Part shown: piece after piece, positions 1-6,425 of the stretch | How the letters are laid out: the number at the start of each line of letters is the position of its first letter | How positions within the stretch are numbered: the first letter of the stretch is position 1 | Assembly: GCA_002409525.1 (NCBI GenBank) | Contig: DHNM01000040.1 | Coordinates: forward strand, 1-12,366 | Length of the DNA: 12,366 bases | Source: Eubacterium sp. UBA5416 | Lineage (GTDB): Bacteria > Bacillota > Clostridia > Lachnospirales > Lachnospiraceae | Direction: 5' to 3' | Notes under the pieces: generated by a model | What the model was told of the DNA's origin: nothing | Databases searched by the model: none | What the model saw: only the letters and a program-made list of their open reading frames with translations | Position numbers and translations under genes: made by a program

Positions 1-207
1 TACTTCCATCAGTATGTGTACATGGTCTGGCATGATTTCTATTTCCAGAATGTCTACAGAAAGATTTGCAGCATACTCAAGGAGTAATTCCTTTAGTCGA
101 ACATCTACACCATTTGTTAATACTTTTCGCCTGTATTTCGGACACCATACAACATGGTACTTACAGGAATAGACGATATTGTTGTTTGATTTACATGTTG
201 TATTCAT
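1..207 (-). CDS. tnpA: IS200/IS605 transposase TnpA, N-terminal 69 residues (runs off window)
   Basis: This is a HUH/Y1 single-strand transposase that cuts and rejoins DNA at the element's hairpin ends. The visible 69 residues show the family's early block YHVVWCPKYRRKVL (about residues 18-31) and the metal-binding HUH motif PDHVHIL (about 60-66). The catalytic tyrosine would lie downstream, outside the window. Full-length proteins of the family are about 130-155 residues, so roughly half is present. I chose the ATG at 207 because it opens the conserved N-terminus; it has no evident ribosome site. A near-consensus promoter (TTGTAT, 17-bp spacer, TATAAT) sits only 6 bp upstream, so the mRNA may be leaderless or poorly translated, which fits the low transposase expression known for IS200. 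The reading frame is open to the window edge. Whether the gene is intact cannot be judged. Confidence 0.88.
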   Translation of the reverse strand, partial: MNTTCKSNNNIVYSCKYHVVWCPKYRRKVLTNGVDVRLKELLLEYAANLSVDILEIEIMPDHVHILMEV

Positions 208-213
208 ATTTGT

Positions 214-242
214 ATTATACTGTATATTTCCACTTGATACAA
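214..242 (-). promoter_or_regulatory. Candidate promoter of tnpA
   Basis: On the minus strand there is a -35 TTGTAT (242-237), a 17-bp spacer and a consensus -10 TATAAT (219-214). The ATG of tnpA follows after 6 bp, so the predicted transcription start would fall about on the start codon. Its placement inside the element's left end makes it the element's own promoter. This is a call by eye from the consensus. Confidence 0.5.
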
Positions 243-296
243 TACATTTTGTCCATACTCAATTACTTGGGTAAATTCGATGGACGTGTCTTATAT

Positions 297-317
297 CCCC
301 ATAGCTAAAGCAAGGGG
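297..317. repeat. Left-end hairpin of the IS200/IS605 element
   Basis: This is an imperfect palindrome with four-base CCCC/GGGG outer arms, an internal bulge and an inner GC/GC pair around a four-base loop. Its position subterminal to the element edge and upstream of tnpA fits the hairpin that TnpA binds in this family. Confidence 0.6.
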
Positions 318-327
318 TTTTACGACA

Positions 328-633
328 CTATCTGATAATAGGATACGCCCCCAATTCTGACAGATACTTTTCTCCACAGAATGAGATTTTCATGTCTTGG
401 AAGATATCATGATGATCAATATGATTACCATACTGATCATATTCCAACTCAAAAAATCTGCGCAGCATACTCATATTCAAAGTTTTTCCAAAACGACGTG
501 GGCGGGTAAAAAGATTCACCTTACCACCCCGACCCAGAAGTTCCTTAATCATCAGGGATTTATCTACATAATATAACTTTTTATCAACGATCTCTCGGAT
601 ATCTTCATATCCAATCGGAAGAGACTTTAGCAT
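328..633 (-). pseudogene. AAA-ATPase-like protein (DUF1703-linked), 3'-truncated by the IS element
   Basis: The N-terminal 101 residues match the AAA-ATPase-like family (Pfam AAA-ATPase_like, usually followed by a PD-(D/E)XK-type DUF1703 domain), which is abundant in gut Firmicutes and Bacteroidetes and of unclear cellular role. Family marks visible are LPIGYEDIREI, YYVDKS, and the Walker A-like segment LFTRPRRFGKTLNMSML, followed by the FGEKYLSELG-like region. Usual length is about 500-580 residues, so about 80% is missing. The frame ends at TAG directly after the YPII motif, where homologues continue, and the DNA beyond is the IS200-type left end. I place the start at the ATG at 633, seven bases after AAAGGAGG, rather than the TTG two codons upstream. 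The product, if made, has a P-loop but no complete ATPase fold and is probably inactive. Confidence 0.8.
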
Positions 634-690
634 GAACAAACCTCCTTTGCCGCAATGTTCTTATGCGAACAGTATATCATACTTTAAATA

Positions 691-776
691 GGGCAGCCAC
701 ACCATATTTGTTCGGGTCCCAAAGATATGCTTTTTCATGCAAGAATGAAACGCATACCTTTGGGACCATTGTATCA
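691..776 (-). repeat. Diverged, 5'-partial copy of the structured 152-bp repeat
   Basis: Read on the minus strand, bases 776-691 align without gaps to 12206-12291 on the plus strand, at about 75% identity by hand. The best-conserved part runs from GCGTTTCAT to CCCGAACAAA. The copy starts with TGATAC, whose TGA is the stop codon of the adjacent exporter gene. It contains a long hairpin at 715-767: ten perfect outer pairs GGTCCCAAAG/CTTTGGGACC, then TATGC/GCATA, then an inner TTTCAT/ATGAAA. No U-tract follows the hairpin, so it is not a classical terminator, although it could still protect the exporter mRNA end. The two distal stem-loops seen in the right-hand copy are not recognisable here. 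Confidence 0.75.
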
Positions 777-2558
777 TGCGATATTTTTAAATTGTGCCTC
801 GTACAACTGATAATAAGCACCCTTCTTCTGCATCAGTTCCTCGTGGTTTCCGGCCTCAACGATTCTCCCGTCGTCAATCACAAAGATCCGGTCTGCATTT
901 TTTATAGTAGACAGGCGGTGTGCGATCACAAAAGATGTCCGTCCCGCGAGAAGTGACTCGATTCCCTGCTGCACCAGAATCTCCGTATGGGTATCGATGC
1001 TTGAAGTCGCCTCATCCAGGATCAGGATCCGTGGATCAGAAACCATCGTCCTTGCAAATGCGAGCAGCTGGCGCTGACCGATGGAAAGTCTGACCCCGCG
1101 TTCACTGATCTGTGTGTCGTATCCGTCTTCCAGTTCCGTGATGAAATCATGCGCATTTACAGCTTTCGCCGCCGCGATAATCTCTTCATCTGTGGCGTCC
1201 AGGCGTCCGTAGCGGATATTTTCTTTGATTGTCCCTGAGAACAGATAATTATCCTGTGTCATAATGCCCATCTGTTTTCGCAGCGAGGTGATTGATACCT
1301 CTTCTACGCTGCTGTCATCCACAAAAGCCCTCCCTTTTGTAATGTTGTAAAAACGGCTGATCAGATTGACAATCGTTGTCTTGCCCGCACCGGTAGGGCC
1401 CACCAGAGCAATTGTCTCTCCCGGCGCGATATCGAAGCTAACATCGTTTAGCACCATCGTATCCGGCTCATCGGAATAGGAAAATGATACATGATCGAAG
1501 CGCACCCGCCCCTTAATCGGCGGAAGATTTTTAACATTCTCCCTGTCAGCGACTTCCGGCTCTGTATCGAGAATATCGAAAATCCTCTCCGCCGCCGATA
1601 GATTTGTCACCAGTTTATTATAGAAATTCGACAGGTTCCGGATCGGACCCCAGAACATGGACAGATACGAAGAAAATGCGATAAACGTACCAACTCCCAC
1701 AGTTCCCACACCGAGAATCCGGATTCCGATAAAATACAGAAGAAAACTTCCGATTCCCCAGGTCAATTCAATCAGTGAACCATAACCGTCTGCCAGACGC
1801 ACTGCATCACAGAATGCCTTTCTATGCTGCTCCAGCAAAGTGTCAAACTCTCCAAGTGTCTCCTCTTCTGCCGTGAAACTCTGTACAACCCGGATTCCCT
1901 GGAAATTTTCATGGATGAACCCGGTAATATTCGAGTTTTTCTTCCGGAAAATCTGCCATCTCCGGTGTGACAGATTCTGTACCAGGTACATTCCCGCAAT
2001 CAAAAATGGCAGAAGAATCAAAGCCGCCAACGCCAGCTTCCAGTTTTTCACAACCATAATTACAATTACAGCAATTACCGTGAGAAAATCCGGTATTAAT
2101 TTCGTCACACTGTCAGACAGCACATCTTTCAGCGAATTCACATCCCCGATGATTCTGGCCAGAATCTTTCCCGTTGGCCTGCTGTCAAAGAAGCTGAAAC
2201 TTAAGGTCTGAATATGTTCGTACAGCTCATTTCGAATATCCAGAAGTACATGATTTGAGATACGTGCCATCAAAAACATACGAATCTTGATTCCAATCAC
2301 ACCGATTCCATTTAAGACGATCGCCAAAATACCTAAGGCCAGAAGCCCTTTTACATCTTTATCCGGGATCTCCACATTAATTGCTCTCTCTATCATAAGC
2401 GGATTGATGATCGTAACCGCAATTGTCGCCAGCATAACCGCCAACACAATGACAATCTGCTTCTTATATACAAGCAGATATTTCAACAAGCGAAACAAAG
2501 TATTCGTTTTCAGTACTTCTTTTTGATATTCGTCTTCCATGGAAGTATTTACTGCCAT
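774..2558 (-). CDS. ABC multidrug exporter half-transporter, BmrD/LmrD/TM288-like (catalytic subunit)
   Basis: This is a 594-residue type IV ABC exporter subunit: a six-helix membrane domain (about residues 25-310) followed by a nucleotide-binding domain (about 350-590). Visible motifs are Walker A GPTGAGKTT (387-395), Q-loop TQDNYLF (434-440), signature LSIGQ (491-495), Walker B ILILDE with the catalytic Glu516, and H-loop His547. The signature deviates from LSGGQ, as it does in TM288 (LSQGQ). Together with the aspartate of its partner this forms the degenerate site of a heterodimer. The gene overlaps the upstream partner by 10 bp, implying translational coupling. The start ATG at 2558 follows a GAGGTGG ribosome site. 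Heterodimers of this class export amphipathic drugs and lipids through the cytoplasmic membrane; the substrate here is unknown. A dispersed repeat starts at the stop codon. Confidence 0.93.
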   Translation of the reverse strand: MAVNTSMEDEYQKEVLKTNTLFRLLKYLLVYKKQIVIVLAVMLATIAVTIINPLMIERAINVEIPDKDVKGLLALGILAIVLNGIGVIGIKIRMFLMARISNHVLLDIRNELYEHIQTLSFSFFDSRPTGKILARIIGDVNSLKDVLSDSVTKLIPDFLTVIAVIVIMVVKNWKLALAALILLPFLIAGMYLVQNLSHRRWQIFRKKNSNITGFIHENFQGIRVVQSFTAEEETLGEFDTLLEQHRKAFCDAVRLADGYGSLIELTWGIGSFLLYFIGIRILGVGTVGVGTFIAFSSYLSMFWGPIRNLSNFYNKLVTNLSAAERIFDILDTEPEVADRENVKNLPPIKGRVRFDHVSFSYSDEPDTMVLNDVSFDIAPGETIALVGPTGAGKTTIVNLISRFYNITKGRAFVDDSSVEEVSITSLRKQMGIMTQDNYLFSGTIKENIRYGRLDATDEEIIAAAKAVNAHDFITELEDGYDTQISERGVRLSIGQRQLLAFARTMVSDPRILILDEATSSIDTHTEILVQQGIESLLAGRTSFVIAHRLSTIKNADRIFVIDDGRIVEAGNHEELMQKKGAYYQLYEAQFKNIA

Positions 2559-4345
2559 ACCGCTTTTGCCACCTCTCTTTCATTATGTAAATCCTGATTG
2601 CTCTTTTCTATATAATCAATTGCTTTGTGATAATCCCCATACTGTGCCTCGTATGTGGAATAATAGAAGCCTTCTAGCTGCATCAGCTGTTCATGGGTGC
2701 CTCTCTCGGCAATCTTCCCATGGTCCAGGACAAGAATCTCATCCGCATTCTTCACGGCTGATATTCGATGTGCAATGATGATCTTACTTCTCCCTTCCTG
2801 TGCGGAGAGTTCCTGTTGAATCTGGAATTCTGTCTCCATGTCGAGAGCCGATGTGGAATCATCGAAAATCAGAACCGGCGAGGGTTTTGCGAGTGCTCTT
2901 GCAATACTGAGTCTCTGTTTTTGTCCCCCGGACAAACCCACACCGCGTTCTCCCACTACCGTGTTATACTGGTCTTCCATTCGTTCGATGAACTCACTGG
3001 CATCTGCCTCCCTGGCTGCTTCTTTTACTGTATCTGTATTCATAATCTTGCGGCTGCCCAGTCTTACATTCTCTTCAATCGAATCTGAAAACAGGAAGAT
3101 ATCCTGCATCACCACAGAACTGGTTTTTCGAACGCTATCCATTGGCAGGTCCCGAACATCAATACCGTCTATCAAGATCTTTCCCTCATCTACATCATAA
3201 AATCGTTCGATCAGATTTACAATGGTACTCTTCCCAGATCCGGTCATTCCCATGATTCCAAGAGTTTTTCCTTTATCGAGCGTAAAACTGATATCATCCA
3301 GAATCCTGGCTCCATGCATAGAAAAGGTAACATTCTGAAACTCCAGATTTCCCTGCATGTGATCGATCGTTACAGGATTCTCCGTCTCCCGGATCTTTGG
3401 TACTTCCTCCAGAATATGATTGATTTTCTTGTTGGATGCAAGCCCCTGGGCAAGCGCATTGCTCAGCCATCCGATATTTTCGATAGGCCACATGATATTA
3501 TTGGAATACTCCATAAATGCCCCGAGAGCACCGATCGTCATAGATCCGGAAATCACGAAAAATCCACCGCACAAAAGTACGAGTACCTGCATCACTCTCG
3601 TGAGCAGTGTAATGTTAGGATCATATTTGATCAGTGTCTTTGCCTGGTCCATATTTAAATCATAGAACCGTCTGTTATGGTTCTCAAATTTCTGAATCTC
3701 AAAATCCTCCCGTGCAAATGCTTTCACTGTGCGGACTCCGGACAGATTTTCCTGTGCTACGGTATTCAGTGTCGCATTCTGCTCACTGATTTTTTCGTAG
3801 ATATTACCAAGCTTTTTCTCAAGTTTGATTGCCACATAGCCTACAAATGGCATAACTGCCAATGGCACCAGGGTCAGATAAGGGCTCAGACGGATCATAC
3901 ACACTAGAATACTCACCACGTTGACAACGCCTTCGATAATCAGCATACCGACAAATCCCAGCGTATCCCACACTCGATCCACATCATCTTTCATACGGGC
4001 CAGTATTTCACCGGTATTTGTCCTGTCAAAATATCCCATGGAAAGTTCCTGTACATGGGTAAATAGATTTCTTCTCATCTTTGAGGCAATGCCGACACTG
4101 CTGCTATCGAAAAGATACTCTTTCGTATATTGAAACACAGCTTTTCCGGCGCCGATTCCCAAAAACGCCAGCAGATACCGTATTAACAGTTCGGTCCTGC
4201 CATTCACAATTACATCATCGATGATATGTTTTGTCACAATAGGTGCACACAGATCCAGTAAAATTGCTCCAAACAAAGCAATCATGGCAATCAGATACTG
4301 ACGCCAATACTGTCTTATGTACCTGCCAATTGGATTTTTCTTCAC
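2549..4345 (-). CDS. ABC multidrug exporter half-transporter, BmrC/LmrC/TM287-like (degenerate-site subunit)
   Basis: This 598-residue subunit pairs with the next gene. The membrane domain is about residues 10-300 and the nucleotide-binding domain about 335-570. Motifs are Walker A GMTGSGKST (366-374), Q-loop MQDIFLF, canonical signature LSGGQ (471-475), Walker B PVLIFDD with Asp496 where the catalytic glutamate should be, and H-loop His526. The Glu-to-Asp change is the hallmark of the non-hydrolysing site in BmrCD, LmrCD and TM287/288. I set the start at the GTG at 4345, which follows AAAGGAGG by about ten bases. An in-frame GTG at 4381 would add 12 residues but would place the ribosome site inside the gene. 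A polar tail of about 40 residues follows the ATPase domain and overlaps the partner's start. The long leader upstream suggests regulation before translation. Confidence 0.93.
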   Translation of the reverse strand: MKKNPIGRYIRQYWRQYLIAMIALFGAILLDLCAPIVTKHIIDDVIVNGRTELLIRYLLAFLGIGAGKAVFQYTKEYLFDSSSVGIASKMRRNLFTHVQELSMGYFDRTNTGEILARMKDDVDRVWDTLGFVGMLIIEGVVNVVSILVCMIRLSPYLTLVPLAVMPFVGYVAIKLEKKLGNIYEKISEQNATLNTVAQENLSGVRTVKAFAREDFEIQKFENHNRRFYDLNMDQAKTLIKYDPNITLLTRVMQVLVLLCGGFFVISGSMTIGALGAFMEYSNNIMWPIENIGWLSNALAQGLASNKKINHILEEVPKIRETENPVTIDHMQGNLEFQNVTFSMHGARILDDISFTLDKGKTLGIMGMTGSGKSTIVNLIERFYDVDEGKILIDGIDVRDLPMDSVRKTSSVVMQDIFLFSDSIEENVRLGSRKIMNTDTVKEAAREADASEFIERMEDQYNTVVGERGVGLSGGQKQRLSIARALAKPSPVLIFDDSTSALDMETEFQIQQELSAQEGRSKIIIAHRISAVKNADEILVLDHGKIAERGTHEQLMQLEGFYYSTYEAQYGDYHKAIDYIEKSNQDLHNEREVAKAVWQ

Positions 4346-4533
4346 AACAATATTCCCTCCTTTATTTACCGCCTCATTCACTCATTTTAGACACAAAAAT
4401 GCCGTAAAACCACAGTATGCTCCTGAAACCCATACGTGTCTTCCGTTGAATATCACACAACGTTAATTGCCGTCACGTATAAGCCAAGACCACTGCAAAT
4501 CTTACAGCATCAATTGATTCTGACCAACTTAAG

Positions 4534-4620
4534 TCAGATCGTCTTAAAATTATAAATGAGGCAGGAAACCTGAACATCTTGCATATTTCTGAATTTAATC
4601 TTAGTTGCCAGTCTAATCAT
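4534..4620 (-). CDS. Candidate 28-residue leader peptide upstream of the BmrCD-like exporter
   Basis: This short ORF starts at an ATG eight bases downstream of a near-perfect AAGGAGG ribosome site and lies 40 bp after a promoter with a 17-bp spacer. It encodes a basic, unrecognised 28-residue peptide (starts MIRLATKIK, ends YNFKTI) with no membrane helix or known domain. Its position resembles BmrB, the leader peptide of B. subtilis bmrCD whose translation controls attenuation when ribosome-targeting drugs are present. A second frame (MFRFPASF..., 34 codons, starting near 4580) overlaps it. The ribosome site can pair with a segment inside the ORF (GAGGTAGGAA with TTCCTGCCTC, ten pairs including one G-U). 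This may be a leader, or the start of a regulator gene lost by frameshift. The function is inferred only from position. Confidence 0.42.
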   Translation of the reverse strand: MIRLATKIKFRNMQDVQVSCLIYNFKTI

Positions 4621-4659
4621 GATTCCTACCTCCTTTTCTTACTTATTTAACCTTATTTT

Positions 4660-4688
4660 AGATTATCCTATTATATGTTATTTGTCAA
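4660..4688 (-). promoter_or_regulatory. Promoter of the BmrCD-like exporter operon
   Basis: On the minus strand there is a consensus -35 TTGACA (4688-4683), a 17-bp spacer and a -10 TAATCT (4665-4660). The -35 lies in a near-palindrome TTATT-TGTC-AATAA. The -10 overlaps one of two copies of the 12-mer TAATAGGATAAT, so the site could be bound by a repressor. Confidence 0.62.
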
Positions 4689-4725
4689 TAAGTTTTTCGC
4701 TTTTTTGTGAATAATTATCCTATTA
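4662..4725 (-). promoter_or_regulatory. Pair of direct repeats TAATAGGATAAT, candidate operator sites
   Basis: The 12-mer TAATAGGATAAT occurs at 4725-4714, where its first three bases are the stop codon of the upstream permease, and again at 4673-4662 overlapping the exporter's -10 box. The copies are 52 bp apart, near five helical turns, and flank the -35. Two identical copies around a promoter suggest a protein-binding site or a small duplication. No regulator is identified. Confidence 0.35.
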
Positions 4726-5757
4726 CAGCGTATTCTTCGCCGGCCTTTCCATTAGATTAATACCTATTCCCATAAACACGACTCCCATCAGCATCAGAAT
4801 ACCGATGGGCTGGATTAATTCTGTTATCGGGGTATTATTATTGACTGCTTCCAGCATCCCATCCACGCCATGCCTCATAGGTGTAAGCTTACTCAGGAAC
4901 AAGATGAATCGATTTGACACTACATCTATCTCCCAGAAAGCTCCTCCCAGCATCGCCATTCCCGTTGATACGATTGGAACAACTACCGATAATATGGATG
5001 GTGACGGCACGATTCCTATCAACAGAATTCCCAGAGATACAATTGAAAAGAGAAACGATAACGCCACTCCCGTCATAGCGGGATAGTTAGTTCCAAGGTC
5101 TATATGCAGGAGATTTTTTAATATAAGAAATGACAATACTATCTGAATCACTCCAACCAGAAAATAAAATGCCAAATGTCCCAGATACACCTGTGTTTTC
5201 GTCACGGGAGAAAATATTAATCGATTCCATGTTCCCGAGATTTTCTCTTCGATCAGATTATTCTGTAGATGTAAAACTGTGTACATCGTAAAATAAAGCG
5301 TCATCCCAATTAATACAAAGACCTGGTAGTGATTCATATTCCCGCTGCTTTCTGAAGAGGACGTAGTTCGGATCTTAATAAATTCTTTGAATTTAATATT
5401 CCGTTTAGGAAATTCATTTCTGATTTTTTTCAATCTGCTTTCTTTTCTGAAAACCTGGCTGACATGCTGTTCCACTGCAGGAAGCTGTTCCGTTTCATGG
5501 CCCGCCAGAAGCTCATAATGATTTTCCTCGACATGTAAAGCGATGCTTTCCTCATTCATACGCAGTTTCTTCACTGCAATCTCAGGATCTATAGCATGAA
5601 ATTCGACAGTTCCATCTTCATTTAAAACATCCATCCACTGGTTTAATTCACTTGCAGAGAGATGTTCACTATATACAGGTACAGAAATTTCCGGGTTTGC
5701 CTGAATATTTCCCAGGATGAATACGAAGATAATCGCCAATGTCAGAAATCCCAACAC
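4723..5757 (-). CDS. ABC-2 permease, LnrN-like (second permease)
   Basis: This is a membrane subunit of an ABC-2 exporter. It has helix 1 at about residues 2-18, a large extracellular domain at 20-145, then five helices at about 147-168, 188-212, 224-249, 255-277 and 316-335. This is the usual one-plus-five layout of NatB/LnrN-type permeases, whose length is about 370-400 residues; here 344 are read from the GTG at 5757. The cytoplasmic segment that normally precedes helix 1 is missing, so the N-terminus looks shortened. A CTG seven codons upstream (in CTGA, overlapping the stop of the first permease) would give MKRPIQVLGF; one substitution from ATG would make the common ATGA overlap. GTG with AAAAGG ten bases upstream is the conservative choice. 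It is likely co-transcribed with the ATPase gene, and function depends on the state of its partner. Confidence 0.82.
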   Translation of the reverse strand: MLGFLTLAIIFVFILGNIQANPEISVPVYSEHLSASELNQWMDVLNEDGTVEFHAIDPEIAVKKLRMNEESIALHVEENHYELLAGHETEQLPAVEQHVSQVFRKESRLKKIRNEFPKRNIKFKEFIKIRTTSSSESSGNMNHYQVFVLIGMTLYFTMYTVLHLQNNLIEEKISGTWNRLIFSPVTKTQVYLGHLAFYFLVGVIQIVLSFLILKNLLHIDLGTNYPAMTGVALSFLFSIVSLGILLIGIVPSPSILSVVVPIVSTGMAMLGGAFWEIDVVSNRFILFLSKLTPMRHGVDGMLEAVNNNTPITELIQPIGILMLMGVVFMGIGINLMERPAKNTL

Positions 5758-5771
5758 CTGAATGGGCCTTT

Positions 5772-6413
5772 TCAGTTAACTTTACCAGAACCCGTGAGGT
5801 TCTCTTCTCTACCTGCCTGTCCGTTGGTGGCTAATGTGATCGAAGATTCCAAATTATACTCAGAGATAAAACTTGAAACAACACTTTGCAGAATCTTAGC
5901 CGATACTGCACCTTCCTTTTCAACTACCACGTCCAGTACCGCCGGTGACTCCTGCTTTAACAGCATTGTTTCCCATAAGTTAACACGGGAATGATCCGGA
6001 AATGCAAGATATCCGGCAATTTTATCCCTCTTCATTGCCGCTTTGGCAGACTTTACATCGCGATATTCATCCACTAGTAGAATATCTTTTAAGCTTTCAT
6101 CTTCCAGTACTTCTACCAGCTTTTTCAAAGGATCAATGCTTTCTGCCATCGACAAATATTCTTTCATTTCGGGTTCCGAATACTTTTCTTTCCGCAGATC
6201 GCGTTCAAATTCTTTCAGATCATTTTGCAGATTTTCTTCCTTTATGATTCCTACATGAAAGGTATCGATTATAAAATCTCCAAACATAACATTTCCCAGA
6301 GAAAAACCTAAAATCATGATCAGAATAAAGGGCATGAATAATAATTCAAGGAGGACACTTTTACTTTTTGATATAGTCAAAAAATCCTTTTTTACCAAAG
6401 TTGTCATTATCAT
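5772..6413 (-). pseudogene. ABC-2 permease, LnrM-like (first permease), lacks helices 2-6
   Basis: This is the N-terminal part of an ABC-2 permease: a cytoplasmic start, helix 1 at about residues 20-42 (LLELLFMPFILIMILGFSLG), then about 165 residues of extracellular domain. The frame stops with GKVN and TGA just where family members continue into helices 2-6. Intact relatives are near 380-400 residues; this one has 213. The next permease begins within 15-30 bp, so the missing half is not encoded downstream. The simplest reading is a deletion that removed the last half of this gene and the first codons of the next. The start ATG at 6413 has AAGGAGC eight bases upstream and lies 12 bp after the ATPase gene. 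A single-helix fragment is unlikely to form a pore, but it could still be made and inserted. Confidence 0.75.
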
Positions 6414-6425
6414 ATGAAATGCTCC

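Larger units (their letters stand above)
1..335 (-). mobile_element. IS200/IS605-family element, left end and 5' part
   Basis: This is the left-end portion of a single-strand-transposing IS200/IS605-type element; the rest lies beyond base 1. The support is a Y1-transposase reading frame starting at 207 and, about 90 bp upstream of it, a subterminal imperfect hairpin at 297-317 (CCCC and GGGG arms around a GC/GC inner pair), which is the type of structure these transposases recognise at their left ends. The outer boundary cannot be fixed. It lies somewhere about 318-340, where the AAA-ATPase-like gene loses its family sequence. Such elements have no terminal inverted repeats and make no target duplication, so the boundary must be found by comparison with an empty site. 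Confidence 0.72.
4346..4722 (-). promoter_or_regulatory. 377-bp leader region upstream of the BmrCD-like exporter
   Basis: This is the only gene-free stretch over 300 bases. It holds, in transcription order, a promoter at 4688-4660, a strong ribosome site with a 28-codon ORF (4620-4534), an inverted repeat CTGAC-8-GTCAG at 4521-4538, a hairpin CGTTG/CAACG nested inside an ACGTG/CACGT pair around 4430-4475, and the exporter's ribosome site. I could not find a hairpin with a U-tract that would be a convincing intrinsic terminator. In B. subtilis the homologous bmrCD operon is preceded by a leader peptide gene (bmrB) and is controlled by ribosome-mediated attenuation, so a similar arrangement is possible. 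A degraded regulator gene is the main alternative. Confidence 0.5.

Noticed and set aside
66..308. An 80-codon plus-strand reading frame at the left edge
   Set aside because: It is antisense to tnpA and the element's left end; the opposite strand carries a recognised transposase with its HUH motif.
715..767. The long hairpin after the exporter as an intrinsic terminator
   Set aside because: No U-tract follows on the transcribed strand, and conserved sequence continues beyond the hairpin in the other copy, so it is better explained as part of the repeat.
663..956. A 97-codon plus-strand reading frame
   Set aside because: It covers the left repeat copy and then the antisense strand of the exporter gene; it has no ribosome site and no recognisable family.
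5757..6413. A split permease in which the two ORFs together make one protein
   Set aside because: Both ORFs start with helix 1 followed by their own extracellular domain, so they are two different permeases in tandem and not halves of one.
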